Assembly: GCF_027925385.1 (NCBI RefSeq)
Contig: NZ_AP027142.1
Span: 3,558,501-3,622,500, forward strand
Reading direction: 5' to 3'
DNA from: Methylocystis iwaonis
Lineage (GTDB): Bacteria; Pseudomonadota; Alphaproteobacteria; Rhizobiales; Beijerinckiaceae
DNA: 64,000 bases
Shown here: positions 7,935 through 21,105 of the stretch, piece after piece
How positions within the stretch are numbered: position 1 is the stretch's first letter
Layout: every line of letters starts with the position of its first letter
The notes under the pieces: model-generated
Database searches by the model: none
The model's input: the letters and a program-made list of their open reading frames with translations, nothing else
What the model was told of the DNA's origin: nothing
Made by a program: the position numbers and the translations under genes

Positions 7935-8162
7935 ATGACAAAGCTCCTCGACGAAGCGGTGGGAGTCCTGCGCAGCCTGCCGCCGCAGGATCAGGACGAG
8001 ATCGCGCGAATGATAATCGAGCTGACCGGCGAGGGCGGCGCCCCGGTTTCGTTGTCGCCGGACGAAAAGGCGGCGATCGCCCGTTCGAAAGCGGCCGCGG
8101 CGCGGGGAGAATTCGCCACCGAAGCTCAGATCCGGTCCGTCTGGGAAAAGCACGGTCTGTGA
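7935..8162 (+). CDS. Small antitoxin-like protein, 75 aa, no partner toxin beside it
   Basis: A 75-residue protein with helix-rich N-terminus (LDEAVGVLRSLPPQDQDEIARMIIEL) and the C-terminal pattern LSPDEKAAIARSKAAAARGEFATEAQIRSVWEKHGL, which resembles antitoxins of the RelE/ParE or HigB addiction modules. Normally a toxin gene follows within a few bases, but here the stop is directly followed by a palindromic composite repeat and no toxin reading frame exists on either side. It is either a solitary antitoxin, a host regulator, or the remnant of a lost module. The resemblance is by motif only. Confidence 0.55.
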   Translation: MTKLLDEAVGVLRSLPPQDQDEIARMIIELTGEGGAPVSLSPDEKAAIARSKAAAARGEFATEAQIRSVWEKHGL

Positions 8163-8380
8163 TACCGTTTCCGCTTGAATAGCTCGCATGGGTATTCAGC
8201 GCCCGTCATTGCGAGCGAAGCGAAGCAATCCAGAGCAGCGATGCGGCCCTGGATTGCTTCGTCGGCTCCGCCTCCTCGCAATGACGGCGGTGATTCCCTC
8301 TGTGTCCAAACGACGCGAGCGTCAGGGATGACAGCGAACCAATCGAGCGGATCTCGTACGAGGCTTCACGGTCGAGCAAG
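8162..8380. repeat. Composite palindromic repeat (family A core, copy A2, with outer arms)
   Basis: Left arm ATACCGTTTCCGCTTGAAT...GCTCGCATGGG, core 8205-8285 (GTCATTGCGAGCGAAGCGAA through CTCGCAATGAC), and right arm AACCAATCGAGCGGATCTCG followed by TACGAG. The same arms enclose cores at 23.6, 24.2, 47.9 and 54.6 kb. It fills the gap between the antitoxin-like gene and the convergent DUF6460 gene. Confidence 0.85.
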
Positions 8381-8410
8381 GCTTCTGATTCGCGCCTGAG
8401 AGGCCAGCGC

Positions 8411-8812
8411 CTACCGCCGTCCGCCCATATTCATCAGCCGCAACACGAGCCACGCCGGCACCACAAACACCGCGCCGGCGAGCACATAGCTGAAAAGCTC
8501 CTTCACCGCGCCCAAGCCTAGCGACGAAATGCGGTCGATAAAAGCCTGCACGCCGCGCAAAATGTCGACGGGCCGCAATTCCAGCCACATCAGCAAAGCG
8601 CCGACGACAAGCGAGATGAAGAAAAGCCGCACGACCACATTGAGGGGCGAGCCGCCGAGGAAATTTTCGAGCCCGTTATTCGACGCCATGTGCAAGGGTT
8701 CCGTAGTGCGTTCCGCTTCGGCTGCGCCGGGGAGGATCAAATATTCGCGCTCGGGGCGCGGCGGTTTCTTATCGAGATGGGGCCAATTGGAGAAGGGGCT
8801 CTCATCGGTCAT
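8411..8812 (-). CDS. DUF6460-type small inner-membrane protein
   Basis: A 133-residue protein with a cytoplasmic N-terminus (about 55 residues) and two membrane segments: VVVRLFFISLVVGALLMWLEL and SYVLAGAVFVVPAWLVLRLMNM. The LGGSPLNVVVRLFFISLVVG stretch with a following PVDILR is the feature I associate with DUF6460. Function is unknown. It follows the gene at 8832-9251 by 19 bases on the same strand, so the two are probably co-transcribed away from recA. Confidence 0.65.
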   Translation of the reverse strand: MTDESPFSNWPHLDKKPPRPEREYLILPGAAEAERTTEPLHMASNNGLENFLGGSPLNVVVRLFFISLVVGALLMWLELRPVDILRGVQAFIDRISSLGLGAVKELFSYVLAGAVFVVPAWLVLRLMNMGGRR

Positions 8813-8831
8813 CGGCGCACGGCTCCTGCGC

Positions 8832-9251
8832 TCATAGCGCGCCTCCCGTCGGCGCTTCCTCCTTGAAGAGCCGCATTATGCGTCTCAGAAACCGCTCGGT
8901 AAAGGAAAGCGCCTTTTCGAACTCCTGTTCATCGGGCAGCGTCGAGGGCCTGCGCGGCGCGACGCCCGCAGCCTTCAGCCGCGTGTTTTCGGCGCGCAGA
9001 CGCTCGATCTCGGCTTCAAAAGCCGTGCGCTCGTCAGCGCCGAGCCGGCAGACGGAGACGCCTTCCTTCACCGAGCAGAAGGAAACCGCGCCCGTGTCCT
9101 TGTTCATCCGCAAAAACCCGCCATCGGCGGGCTGGAGCGTGAAGCGTTCGGTTTCCGGCGCGATAATCGACGGCGGAGCGTCGTCGGCGCGCGCGGCAAA
9201 GGGTGCAAGGGCCAAAACCAGAAGCGCCGAGCGAACGACAACGGAGGGCAT
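8832..9251 (-). CDS. Hypothetical periplasmic protein with short coiled coil
   Basis: A 139-residue exported protein. The start chosen (9251) gives an ideal signal peptide, VVVRSALLVLALAPFAARA cut before DDAPPS; an in-frame ATG at 9275 is possible, and longer versions would run through the recA regulatory region. The mature part has a small domain with two cysteines (FCSVKEGVSVCRLG), then a helical segment FEAEIERLRAENTRLKAAG and a basic C-terminal helix. I do not recognise a named family. It is transcribed divergently from recA. Confidence 0.65.
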   Translation of the reverse strand: MPSVVVRSALLVLALAPFAARADDAPPSIIAPETERFTLQPADGGFLRMNKDTGAVSFCSVKEGVSVCRLGADERTAFEAEIERLRAENTRLKAAGVAPRRPSTLPDEQEFEKALSFTERFLRRIMRLFKEEAPTGGAL

Positions 9252-9388
9252 GACGGCGGGGATGCGAGGGCGCATGCCCCGCAGATGGGAAGCGGCAAGG
9301 CCCGCGTCAATATCGCGACCTGCGCCCGATGGCGGCGAGGCTCCCATGGTTACGGTAGCAGTCACCTTCTCGGCTTTTATATTCACGC

Positions 9389-9403
9389 GAACAAAAAATG
9401 AAC
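9389..9403 (+). promoter_or_regulatory. SOS (LexA) box of recA
   Basis: GAAC (9389-9392), seven bases, GAAC (9400-9403): this is the direct-repeat LexA operator of alphaproteobacteria (read GTTC-N7-GTTC on the other strand), not the enterobacterial CTG-N10-CAG palindrome. It lies 86 bases before the recA start. A third GAAC occurs at 9414-9417 with a ten-base spacing. No lexA gene is in the window. Confidence 0.9.
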
Positions 9404-9488
9404 TTGGCTTCGAGAACAAATCATGCACAATTGCGCCAGAGTTGTTGTTGCCCCCGCCATTGAAATCATGCCAGAAGGGATTTCAGCC

Positions 9489-10556
9489 GTGAGCCAAGCT
9501 AATCTCCGCCTCGTGGAAGGATCGTCCGTGGACAAGACCAAGGCGTTGGACGCCGCCCTGTCGCAGATCGAACGCGCCTTCGGCAAGGGCTCGATCATGC
9601 GGCTCGGCAAAAATCAGAAAGCCGTCGAGATCGAGACCATTTCCACCGGCTCGCTGGGCCTCGACATCGCGCTTGGCGTCGGCGGCCTGCCGCGCGGTCG
9701 CGTCGTCGAGATTTACGGTCCGGAATCCTCGGGCAAGACCACGCTGACCCTGCATGTCATCGCCGAGGCGCAGAAGCTCGGCGGCGTCTGCGCTTTCGTC
9801 GACGCCGAACATGCGCTCGATCCGGTCTACGCCCGCAAGCTCGGCGTCAATCTGGACGAGCTGCTGATTTCTCAGCCCGACACCGGCGAGCAGGCGCTGG
9901 AGATCACCGACACGCTGGTGCGCTCCGGCGCGGTCGACGTGCTCGTTGTCGATTCGGTCGCGGCTTTGACGCCGCGCGCCGAGATCGAAGGCGAAATGGG
10001 CGAGGTGCAACCCGGCCTGCAGGCCCGCCTGATGAGCCAGGCGCTGCGCAAGCTGACCGGCTCCATCTCCCGCTCCAACACGCTCGTCATCTTCATCAAC
10101 CAGATTCGCATGAAGATCGGCGTGATGTATGGTTCGCCGGAAACGACGACGGGCGGCAATGCGCTGAAATTCTACGCCTCGGTCCGTCTCGACATCCGCC
10201 GCATCGGCGCCATCAAGGAGCGCGACGAGACCATCGGCAATCAGACGCGCGTCAAGGTGGTCAAGAACAAGGTCGCCCCGCCTTTCAAACAGGTGGAATT
10301 CGACATCATGTATGGCGAAGGCGTCTCGAAGCTCGGCGAGCTCATCGATCTTGGCGTGAAGGCCGGCGTTGTCGACAAATCGGGCGCCTGGTTCTCCTAC
10401 GACAGCCAACGCCTCGGCCAGGGCCGCGAAAACGCCAAAAGCTTTTTGCGCCAGAACCCGGAAGCCGCACAGCGCATCGAGCAAGCGATCCGCGAAAACT
10501 CGGGCCTTATTGCCGAGAAAATTCTCGATGCCGGCGACGGCGACGACAAGGAATAG
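9489..10556 (+). CDS. recA: Recombinase RecA
   Basis: A 355-residue RecA, the ATP-dependent strand-exchange protein and SOS co-protease. The Walker A site GPESSGKTT, the family core ([41 protein letters not shown]) and the acidic C-terminus (DAGDGDDKE) are all normal. GTG at 9489 is preferred over upstream starts because the sequence then reads [20 protein letters not shown], the usual alphaproteobacterial N-terminus, with AGAAGGGA eight bases before it. It is induced through the SOS box at 9389-9403 and ends at a strong terminator. Confidence 0.98.
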   Translation: MSQANLRLVEGSSVDKTKALDAALSQIERAFGKGSIMRLGKNQKAVEIETISTGSLGLDIALGVGGLPRGRVVEIYGPESSGKTTLTLHVIAEAQKLGGVCAFVDAEHALDPVYARKLGVNLDELLISQPDTGEQALEITDTLVRSGAVDVLVVDSVAALTPRAEIEGEMGEVQPGLQARLMSQALRKLTGSISRSNTLVIFINQIRMKIGVMYGSPETTTGGNALKFYASVRLDIRRIGAIKERDETIGNQTRVKVVKNKVAPPFKQVEFDIMYGEGVSKLGELIDLGVKAGVVDKSGAWFSYDSQRLGQGRENAKSFLRQNPEAAQRIEQAIRENSGLIAEKILDAGDGDDKE

Positions 10557-10593
10557 TCGGACTGACCCTCCCCGCTCATATCTCCCGGTTTTC

Positions 10594-10618
10594 AAAGGCC
10601 CGCCCTGCGGGCCTTTTT
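10594..10618 (+). terminator. Rho-independent terminator of recA
   Basis: AAAGGCCCGC and GCGGGCCTTT form a perfect 10-bp stem with a CCT loop, followed by TT beyond the stem (five Ts in a row including its arm). It lies 38 bases after the recA stop and separates recA from alaS. Confidence 0.9.
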
Positions 10619-10773
10619 CATTGCCGAAAAGCTTGCGGACTGGCATATCGCCCGGCGACAGACACGCGCCTCGTAAAGCCGAGGCGGCACGACCCGCCGG
10701 ACGCGCTTTCGTCCGGCTTACCAATCACCATATGATCGGGAGGCTTCCCGGTCGCGCCCGAGAGAGACGCATA

Positions 10774-13440
10774 ATGAGCAGCGTCAACCAGATACGCTCC
10801 ACCTTCCTCGATTACTTCGTCCGCAATGGCCATGAGAAGGTCGCGTCCTCTCCGCTCGTTCCGCACAATGACCCCACGTTGATGTTCACCAATGCGGGGA
10901 TGGTGCAGTTCAAAAACGTCTTCACTGGCGTCGAGAAACGCCATCAGGCGCGCGCGACATCCGCGCAGAAATGCGTGCGTGCCGGCGGCAAGCACAATGA
11001 CCTCGACAATGTCGGCTATACTGCCCGGCATCACACCTTCTTCGAGATGCTTGGGAATTTCTCCTTCGGCGATTATTTCAAGGAAGGCGCGATCGAACTC
11101 GCCTGGGGGCTGATCAGCCGCGAGTTCCAGCTTCCCATCGACCGCCTCCTCGTCACCGTCTACCACGACGACGACGAGGCCTATGACCTCTGGAAGAAGA
11201 TCGCCGGCTTCCACGACAGCCGCATCATCCGCATCGCCAGCTCCGACAATTTCTGGAGCATGGGAGACACTGGCCCCTGCGGGCCCTGCTCGGAAATCTT
11301 CTACGATCAGGGCGAAGCCTTGGCCGGCGGCCCCCCCGGCAGCCTAGATGAAGACGGCGACCGCTTTCTGGAATTCTGGAATCTGGTCTTCATGCAATAT
11401 GACCAGGTTGCGCCGGGCCAACGCGCGCCGCTTCCCCGTCCGTCGATCGACACCGGCATGGGGCTCGAGCGCATCGCCGCCCTGCTCCAGGGCGTCACTT
11501 CCAACTATGAGACCGATCTTTTCCGCACGCTCACGGGCGCCGTCGCGGATTTCACCAACGTGCCTGTAAATGGCCCACAGGCGGCGAGCCACCGCGTTAT
11601 CGCGGATCATCTGCGCGCCGCCTCCTTCCTTGTCGCCGATGGCGTGACGCCTTCGAATGAAGGGCGCGGCTATGTGCTGCGGCGAATCATGCGCCGCGCG
11701 ATGCGCCACGCCCAGCTCCTCGGAGCGCAGGAGCCGCTGATGTGGCGCCTTGTGCCGGCGCTCGTCGCGGAAATGGGCCAGGCCTATCCCGAGCTCCTGC
11801 GCGCCCAGGCGCTCATCGTCGATACGCTCAAAACCGAGGAAACGCGCTTCCGCGCCACGCTCGCGCGCGGCCTCGCCATTCTCGACGAGGAAACGGCCGG
11901 TCTGACCCAGGGCGCGAAATTCTCGGGTGAAACCGCCTTCAAGCTCTACGATACCTATGGCTTCCCGCTCGACCTCACCGAGGACGCCCTGCGGCCGCGC
12001 GGCATCGCCGTGGACAAGGAAAGCTTCGACGCCGCCATGGAGCGCCAGCGCGCGGAAGCCCGCAAGGCCTGGGCCGGCTCCGGCGAAACCGCGACCGAAA
12101 CCCTTTGGTTCGCCCTGAAGGAGCGCGTCGGAGCCACGGAATTCCTCGGCTATGACGCGGAAAAGAGCGAAGGCGTCGTTACAGCGCTCGTCCATGACGG
12201 AGCGGAAGCCTTCGTTCTCCAAAAGGGCCAGCGCGGATCGGTGATCCTCAACCAAACGCCCTTCTACGGCGAATCGGGCGGCCAAGTCGGCGACATTGGC
12301 GTCATTCGCGGCAAGGGCCTGCGCTTTCGCGTCGAGAACACCGCGAAAAAGCTCGGCGACCTCATTATCCATGATGGCGTCGTCGAAGAGGGCGAAATCG
12401 TCCCCGGGCTCGCGCTGGAGCTCGACGTCGATCACGAACGCCGCAAAGCAACGCGCGCCAATCATTCCGCGACCCATATTCTTCATGAGGCGCTTCGCCA
12501 GGTTCTCGGCGATCACGTCGCCCAGAAGGGATCGCTGGTCGCGCCCGAACGTCTGCGTTTCGATTTCACCCATCCAAAGCCCCTCACGGAGGAAGAGCTT
12601 TCCCGGGTCGAAGTCCTCGCCAATGAAATCGTCCGGGACAACGCCCCCGTCGACACCCGCGTCATGGCGCAGGACGAGGCCATTGAATCTGGCGCCCGGG
12701 CGCTGTTCGGCGAGAAATATGGCGATGAAGTGCGCGTTGTCAGCATGGGTCGGCCCGACCCCAGCGCGCCTCACGCTTTCTCGGTGGAGCTTTGCGGCGG
12801 CACGCATGTCTCGCGCACCGGCGACATCGGTCTGGTTTCGATCATCGCCGAGAGCGCCGTCGCCTCCGGCGTGCGGCGCATCGAGGCGCGCACGGCCGAG
12901 GGCGCGCGGACCCATCTCGTCGCCCAGGCGCGTGCGCTTCACGATATCGCGTCTTTGATTCGCGCGCCCATCGACGAAACGCCGAACCGCCTCTCCCAGC
13001 TCCTGGAAGACCGCAAGCGCCTCGAACGCGAGCTTGCCGACGCCAAGCGCAAGCTCGCCCTGGGCGGCGGCGGACCGGCCGCGGCCCCGGAGGCCCGCGA
13101 CGTCGGCGGGATCAAACTGCTGACCCGCGCCGTCGAGGGGATCGACGCCAAGGACCTGAAATCCCTCGTCGACGACGCCAAGAAATCCATCGGATCGGGC
13201 GTTGTCGCCTTCGCCAGCGCCTCGCCCGACGGCAAGGCAGGGATCGTCGTCGGCGTCACCGACGATCTGGCGCAGAAATACAGCGCGGTGGAATTCGTTC
13301 GGGCCGCGGCCGCAGCGCTCGGCGGCAAAGGCGGCGGCGGCAGGTCGGACCTCGCACAAGCTGGCGGCCCAAATGCGGGGGCGATCGATCAGGCGCTCGC
13401 CTGCGTCGAGGAGGCGCTCCGCACGAAGGCCGCGGAATGA
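10774..13440 (+). CDS. alaS: Alanyl-tRNA synthetase
   Basis: An 888-residue class II synthetase that charges tRNA-Ala. The catalytic domain begins [20 protein letters not shown] and contains [12 protein letters not shown]; the editing domain carries the zinc/hydrolysis motifs [11 protein letters not shown] and [13 protein letters not shown]; the C-terminal oligomerisation domain ends [14 protein letters not shown] at 10774 is the conserved N-terminus; longer upstream frames read through the recA terminator. The stop overlaps the start of the ion channel gene as ATGA, an unusual pairing. Length is normal for the family. Confidence 0.98.
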   Translation: MSSVNQIRSTFLDYFVRNGHEKVASSPLVPHNDPTLMFTNAGMVQFKNVFTGVEKRHQARATSAQKCVRAGGKHNDLDNVGYTARHHTFFEMLGNFSFGDYFKEGAIELAWGLISREFQLPIDRLLVTVYHDDDEAYDLWKKIAGFHDSRIIRIASSDNFWSMGDTGPCGPCSEIFYDQGEALAGGPPGSLDEDGDRFLEFWNLVFMQYDQVAPGQRAPLPRPSIDTGMGLERIAALLQGVTSNYETDLFRTLTGAVADFTNVPVNGPQAASHRVIADHLRAASFLVADGVTPSNEGRGYVLRRIMRRAMRHAQLLGAQEPLMWRLVPALVAEMGQAYPELLRAQALIVDTLKTEETRFRATLARGLAILDEETAGLTQGAKFSGETAFKLYDTYGFPLDLTEDALRPRGIAVDKESFDAAMERQRAEARKAWAGSGETATETLWFALKERVGATEFLGYDAEKSEGVVTALVHDGAEAFVLQKGQRGSVILNQTPFYGESGGQVGDIGVIRGKGLRFRVENTAKKLGDLIIHDGVVEEGEIVPGLALELDVDHERRKATRANHSATHILHEALRQVLGDHVAQKGSLVAPERLRFDFTHPKPLTEEELSRVEVLANEIVRDNAPVDTRVMAQDEAIESGARALFGEKYGDEVRVVSMGRPDPSAPHAFSVELCGGTHVSRTGDIGLVSIIAESAVASGVRRIEARTAEGARTHLVAQARALHDIASLIRAPIDETPNRLSQLLEDRKRLERELADAKRKLALGGGGPAAAPEARDVGGIKLLTRAVEGIDAKDLKSLVDDAKKSIGSGVVAFASASPDGKAGIVVGVTDDLAQKYSAVEFVRAAAAALGGKGGGGRSDLAQAGGPNAGAIDQALACVEEALRTKAAE

Positions 13441-14696
13441 CGCAGCAGACTCCGCGCGGCTGGTATCACCGGTTGCGCCGGCGCGTGCATCATATTCTCG
13501 ATGGCGGCGTCAATGATCGCGCGACCCGCTTTGTGCATCGCGCGCTCATCACACTCGTGGCTTTATCCGTCCTCTCGGTCGTTCTCGAATCTGTGCCGGA
13601 ATATGATCGCCGCTTTCGCGATCTGTTCCTGTCGATCGAGCGGCTTGCCGTGGGCGTCTTCACAGTCGAATATCTGTTGCGGCTATGGTCGGCTCCGGAG
13701 CATACGCCTTATTCCGACTGCACCGCGACGCGCGCGCGCCTTGCGTTCATCGCTTCTTGGTTTGCGATCATCGATCTTTTGACGGTTCTGCCTTTTTACC
13801 TATCCTATCTCTTTTCGGCGGACCTGCGAGTCCTGCTGCTGTTGCGCCTTCTGCGCTTTTTTAAATTGGCGCGCTATTCGGCTGGCATCCGCACCCTTAT
13901 CGCGGTGATGGAGGCTGAACGGAAGGCGTTGCTGGCGACCGGCATCCTGCTCTTCGGAGCCGTTCTTTTTTCGGCCGCGGCGATCCATCTCGTCGAGCAC
14001 GACGCCCAGCCGAAAGCGTTCGGCTCGATTCCCGCCGCCATGTGGTGGGCGATCGTGACCATCACAACTGTCGGCTATGGCGACGTGGTTCCGATCACCC
14101 TCGCCGGGCGCATTATCGCCTCGATCACGATGGTGACGGGCTATGTCATGTTGGGTCTTCCCGTCGGCATCGTCGCATCCGCTTTTGCGGAGGAAATTCA
14201 CAGGCGTGAGTTCGTCGTCACCTGGAGCATGGTGGCGAGCGTGCCGCTGTTCCGCGAGCTCGACGCGAGCGCCATCGCGGAGATCATGCGTTATCTCAAC
14301 GCGCAGTCAATTCCTGCCGGCGCTTTGATTGTCCGACGCGGCGATATTGCCCAGTCGATGTATTTCATCGCGGAGGGCGAGGTCGAAGTCCAGCTTCCCA
14401 CACAAGTGGTTCGGCTCGGCGTCGGACAATTTTTCGGCGAGATGGCGATTCTGCATCAGACGCCGCGAACCGCCAATGTGCGCGCCCTGGCGCCGACAAA
14501 GCTGCTTATTTTACAGGCCTACGACCTGCAGACGCTCATTGCGCGCAACCCCGTGATCGGGGAATGCATAAGAGAAGTCGCCGCGAAGCGTTCAGAGCTT
14601 GCGCCTGAAGAGCCGCACGGCGACATTATCGAAGCCGAATTGGAGGAACATCCCGTTCCGCTGGACGAAACCGCGGAACGTGACCTTACGCCGTAA
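13437..14696 (+). CDS. Cyclic-nucleotide-gated potassium channel, MloK1-like
   Basis: A 419-residue inner-membrane channel. Six membrane segments are visible between residues 33 and 245: S1-S2 near 35-85, S3 around 105-125, S4 ([18 protein letters not shown]) near 131-148, S5 around 166-187, then the pore with selectivity filter TTVGYGD (210-216) and S6. A C-terminal cyclic-nucleotide-binding domain (about 280-395) has [19 protein letters not shown], the phosphate-binding cassette. Related channels open on cAMP. It is translationally coupled to alaS by ATGA, and its 3' end overlaps the convergent atpC by 11 bases. Confidence 0.9.
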   Translation: MTQQTPRGWYHRLRRRVHHILDGGVNDRATRFVHRALITLVALSVLSVVLESVPEYDRRFRDLFLSIERLAVGVFTVEYLLRLWSAPEHTPYSDCTATRARLAFIASWFAIIDLLTVLPFYLSYLFSADLRVLLLLRLLRFFKLARYSAGIRTLIAVMEAERKALLATGILLFGAVLFSAAAIHLVEHDAQPKAFGSIPAAMWWAIVTITTVGYGDVVPITLAGRIIASITMVTGYVMLGLPVGIVASAFAEEIHRREFVVTWSMVASVPLFRELDASAIAEIMRYLNAQSIPAGALIVRRGDIAQSMYFIAEGEVEVQLPTQVVRLGVGQFFGEMAILHQTPRTANVRALAPTKLLILQAYDLQTLIARNPVIGECIREVAAKRSELAPEEPHGDIIEAELEEHPVPLDETAERDLTP

Positions 14697-15087
14697 GGGC
14701 GGCGCGCATTTCTTCGAGCTGCGCAAGCTTGTCGCTTGCAGCCAGACGCGCGGCGTCGGTCTTGGCGTCGGAGAGGTCTTCCTTCGCGTTTTTGATGTCG
14801 CCGTCGAGCTTGCCCGCATCAATCTCCGAAAGCGGAAGAGCGAGCTCGGCGAGGATGGTGAAGCCGGAGGCGTTCACATCGGCGAAGCCGCCGCGGACAA
14901 AAAGCTTTTCGAGCTTGCCGTCGCCGCCAGCGACCGTCACGACGCCGGCCTTCAGCGTCGTCATCACCGGCGCGTGATCCTTGAGGACCGTGAACTGGCC
15001 CTCGGCGCCCGGCGCAACCACGCTTTCGACGTCGCCCGAAAACAGGAGCTTCTCGGGAGAAACGAGTTCGAAGTGGAAAGCGGCCAT
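14686..15087 (-). CDS. atpC: ATP synthase F1 epsilon subunit
   Basis: A 133-residue epsilon subunit, the inhibitory rotor subunit of F1. It begins [29 protein letters not shown], the standard beta-sandwich, and ends in the helical hairpin with an alanine-rich segment. It is last in atpHAGDC and overlaps the channel gene tail to tail by 11 bases, with no room for a terminator between them. A 116-bp gap with a hairpin separates it from atpD. Confidence 0.96.
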   Translation of the reverse strand: MAAFHFELVSPEKLLFSGDVESVVAPGAEGQFTVLKDHAPVMTTLKAGVVTVAGGDGKLEKLFVRGGFADVNASGFTILAELALPLSEIDAGKLDGDIKNAKEDLSDAKTDAARLAASDKLAQLEEMRAALTA

Positions 15088-15121
15088 GTCAGTCTCCGGC
15101 GACGCTGATCGTCATAAGCGA

Positions 15122-15144
15122 ATGGCCGGTCTTTGCCCGGCCAT
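15122..15144 (-). other. Hairpin in the atpD-atpC intergenic gap
   Basis: ATGGCCGG (15122-15129) and CCGGCCAT (15137-15144) form a perfect 8-bp stem in the largest internal gap of the atp operon (15088-15203). There is no T-run, so it is more likely an RNA-processing or stability element, which could set the epsilon:beta ratio, than a terminator. A second GC-rich inverted repeat (GGACGGCCGCAGGCCGCCCC) lies about 30 bases further along. Confidence 0.4.
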
Positions 15145-15203
15145 CAATTGTTGGGATCGGGCGTGGGACGGCCGCAGGCCGCCCCTCCCGGATTGCTGAA
15201 AGC

Positions 15204-16658
<1,455 letters not shown>

Positions 16659-16666
16659 TTAGCGGA

Positions 16667-17548
16667 TCAGAGCGCTTCGGCGCCCGAGATGATTTCGATG
16701 AGTTCCTTGGTGATCATCGCCTGGCGCGACCGGTTGTAGAGGGTCGTCTGCTTTTTGATCATGTCGCCGGCGTTGCGCGTGGCGTTGTCCATCGCGCTCA
16801 TGCGCGCGCCCTGCTCCGAGGCGGCGTTTTCGAGGAGGGCGCGGAACACCTGCACCGAGATGTTGCGCGGCAGGAGCTCGGAGAGAATCTCGTCCTGGCC
16901 GGGCTCATATTCATAGGACGGCTGCGGGCCGTCGACGGCCGGGGCATTCTCATTCGCGGCGATCTGCGCCGGAATGAGCTGCTGCGCCGTCGGGATCTGC
17001 GCGATCACCGACTTGAACTTCGAGAAGAACAGCGTGGCGACGTCGAATTCGCCGGCCTCGAACATGGCGATGATCTTCTTGCCGATCTCATCCGCATTGT
17101 CGAAGCCGATGTTCTTGAGGCCGCGCAGCTCGATAAGCTCCACGATCTCTTTCTCGAACTGGCGGCGAAGCTGGTCGTAGCCCTTCTTGCCGACGCAGAG
17201 AATTTTGACCGTCTTGCCCTGCCCCTGCAGGCGCAGGATATGCTCGCGGGCGAGGCGCACGATCGAGGAATTGAACGCGCCGCAAAGGCCGCGCTCGGCG
17301 GTGGCGACGACGAGGAGATGCACGTCATCCCTGCCATTGCCAGCGAGAAGCTGCGGACCGCCGGTGGAGACGCCGGCGGCGAGATTGGCGAGGACGGATT
17401 CCATGCGCTCGGCGTAGGGACGCGCGGCCTCGGCCGCCGTCTGCGCGCGACGCAGCTTGGCCGCCGCGACCATCTGCATGGCCTTGGTGATCTTCTGCGT
17501 CGCCTTGACGGAAGAAATCCGGTTTCGAAGATCCTTCAACGAGGGCAT
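16667..17548 (-). CDS. atpG: ATP synthase F1 gamma subunit
   Basis: The 293-residue central-stalk subunit. The N-terminus [35 protein letters not shown] and the C-terminal [17 protein letters not shown] and [15 protein letters not shown] helices are the conserved coiled-coil halves. It transmits rotation between F0 and the alpha-beta hexamer. It sits between atpA (66-bp gap) and atpD (26-bp gap). Confidence 0.97.
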   Translation of the reverse strand: MPSLKDLRNRISSVKATQKITKAMQMVAAAKLRRAQTAAEAARPYAERMESVLANLAAGVSTGGPQLLAGNGRDDVHLLVVATAERGLCGAFNSSIVRLAREHILRLQGQGKTVKILCVGKKGYDQLRRQFEKEIVELIELRGLKNIGFDNADEIGKKIIAMFEAGEFDVATLFFSKFKSVIAQIPTAQQLIPAQIAANENAPAVDGPQPSYEYEPGQDEILSELLPRNISVQVFRALLENAASEQGARMSAMDNATRNAGDMIKKQTTLYNRSRQAMITKELIEIISGAEAL

Positions 17549-17614
17549 TGGCGTGCTTCTTGTCTCGAGGTCGCCGCGCGCCCGCTACCGAGCGCGCGAT
17601 CCGTCATTGTCGGC

Positions 17615-19143
<1,529 letters not shown>

Positions 19144-19144
<1 letters not shown>

Positions 19145-19707
19145 CAGCCGACCTCTTTCATGCGTGTGCGGATTGAATTGAGCTTGGTGCGAACGGAAGC
19201 GTCGACCATGCGCGAACCGAGTTTGACGACGATGCCGCCGATGATCGACGGATCGGTCTTGACGTTGAGGCTGACCGACTTGCCGCCGGTGACGCCGGCG
19301 AGCGCCTGGCGCAGCGCCGTTTCATGATCCGGCTTCAGCGGCGCGGCGACGGTCACGTCGGCGCGGACCAGACCACGGGCCTTGTCGTGAAGGCTCTGAT
19401 AGGCGGCGATCATGTCCGGGAGAACGAAGAGGCGGCGCTTGGAGGCCACCAGGCGGATGAAATTGCCGGCGACGCCGGAAATGCCCGCTTTCTTGAGGAT
19501 GGCGTCGAGCGCCTTGACCTGCTCCTGCGCGGAGAAGACGGGGCTTCTCACCAGACGCTGGAGGTCGGGACTTTCATTGATGAGGCCCTGGAACGCGGCG
19601 AGCGCCGTAGCGACCTCGTCCGTGGCGCTCTTTTCCGACGCCAGTTCGTAAAGGGCGGAGGCGTAACGTCCTGCGACGCCGGAAAGCGAAACTCCGTCTT
19701 GAGCCAC
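19144..19707 (-). CDS. atpH: ATP synthase F1 delta subunit
   Basis: The 187-residue peripheral-stalk delta subunit, first gene of the F1 operon. [15 protein letters not shown] at the N-terminus and the C-terminal [32 protein letters not shown] are diagnostic. The start codon is GTG (19707). There is no clear Shine-Dalgarno sequence. The operon promoter should lie in the 500-bp region to the right. Confidence 0.95.
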
Positions 19708-19851
19708 TTGGATCGCTCGTCAAATTCGCATCGCTCGAAACGACGCCCACGCGAAAATGCGTTCGCGCCTTTGGCGGTCGGCTTCGTAGCGACGGATGCT
19801 GCAGGGGCAAGGAACTAAGAGCGGCAACGCCCCAGTCCCAAGGCGATGGGT

Positions 19852-19879
19852 CCCTAACACAGTGAATTTTGCGGCGCAA
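19852..19879 (-). promoter_or_regulatory. Candidate promoter of the atp operon
   Basis: The 513-bp gap 19708-20220 between atpH and mtnP holds no convincing gene. On the minus strand TTGCGC (19879-19874), 16 bases, and TTAGGG (19857-19852) form a weak -35/-10 pair. The -10 and its downstream bases (TTAGGGACCC) resemble those of the rplU promoter in this window (TTAGGGAACCC). The leader to atpH would be about 140 bases. Weak by consensus, so tentative. Confidence 0.3.
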
Positions 19880-20220
19880 CCCTATCCGGCGCCCAGATTT
19901 CGTTCGCGCCTTCGCTCTAGGCACGACGAAATCCGTTGCGACTGCAACGCTGGGGCCTCGCGGCGCGGGGAAAACTCGGCGGTTCGCGGCGAATTTATGC
20001 GGCGCGCCTGCGGAGGCGCCGGCATCGCCACGGGAAAATATCTGCCTTAATTTTGACCTTCCACATTTCGTCGAAACCGGGCGAGCATCGGCTCCGCAGG
20101 ACAGTGACGCGCCGCATCATTCTGGCTCTGTCGCGCTTTGCCTCGCGCCTCGCCGGACGATAAGTTTACGTGCGCGTCCCATCTACGGGCCGGCGCGATC
20201 TGGGAAAATGGGGGATGCGC

Positions 20221-21105
20221 ATGGCGCGCGCGGTTGTTGGAATTATTGGGGGATCCGGGGTTTATGATCTTCCGGGAGAGCAGGACGTCAGGCGCGAGCG
20301 CGTCGCCACCCCCTGGGGCGAGCCCTCGGACGAGCTCGTCTTCGGCGAGGTCGGCGGCACGCAGGCGGTCTTTTTGCCGCGCCATGGACGCGGGCATAGG
20401 CTCTCGCCGTCGACGATCAACTATCGCGCCAATATCGACGCGATGAAGCGCGTCGGCGTGACCGACATTATTTCGGTCTCGGCCTGCGGATCGTTCAAAT
20501 CGCAGTTTTTCCCCGGACTGTTCGTGCTGGTCGACCAGTTCGTCGATCGCACCTTCGCCCGTCAGTCGTCCTTCTTCGGCGACGGCTGCGTGGCGCATGT
20601 GTCGATGGCGCACCCCATCGCCCCGAAATTATCCGCCCGCATCGCGAAGGCGGCGCGCGACGAAGCGATCGAGATCGCCGTCGGCGGCACCTACGTCTGC
20701 ATGGAAGGTCCGCAATTTTCGAGCTACGCCGAATCGCTCGCCTATAAGGCGTCGGGCTTCGATCTCATCGGCATGACCGCCATGCCCGAGGCCAAGCTCG
20801 CGCGCGAGGCCGAGATTTCCTACGCCACCGTCGCCATGGTGACGGATTTCGACTGCTGGCACCCCGAGCACGACCATGTGGACGTCGCCTCGGTGATCGC
20901 GATTGTGCGCGAGAACTCGGCCAAGGCCGCGCGGCTCGTGGCGCGCGTGCTGAGGGATTTCCCGCGCGAGCACGAAGTCTGCCCCGTGGGCTCGGATCGC
21001 GCGCTCGACAGCGCCATTCTCACGGCGCCCGAGGCGCGCGACCCCGAACTACTGAAGAAGCTCGACGCGGTGATGTCGCGGCTGAACGGCGCGGCCGCTC
21101 AGTAA
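20221..21105 (+). CDS. mtnP: S-methyl-5'-thioadenosine phosphorylase
   Basis: A 294-residue purine-nucleoside-phosphorylase-fold enzyme that splits methylthioadenosine to adenine and methylthioribose-1-phosphate. GIIGGSGVYDLPG (phosphate site), SACGSFKSQFFPG, CMEGPQFSSYAES and VTDFDCWHPEHDHVDV are family marks. ATG 20221 has GGGGG six bases before it; ATG 20215 is possible. The released adenine can be salvaged by apt, 415 bases downstream, so the two form a local salvage pair. Confidence 0.95.
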   Translation: MARAVVGIIGGSGVYDLPGEQDVRRERVATPWGEPSDELVFGEVGGTQAVFLPRHGRGHRLSPSTINYRANIDAMKRVGVTDIISVSACGSFKSQFFPGLFVLVDQFVDRTFARQSSFFGDGCVAHVSMAHPIAPKLSARIAKAARDEAIEIAVGGTYVCMEGPQFSSYAESLAYKASGFDLIGMTAMPEAKLAREAEISYATVAMVTDFDCWHPEHDHVDVASVIAIVRENSAKAARLVARVLRDFPREHEVCPVGSDRALDSAILTAPEARDPELLKKLDAVMSRLNGAAAQ

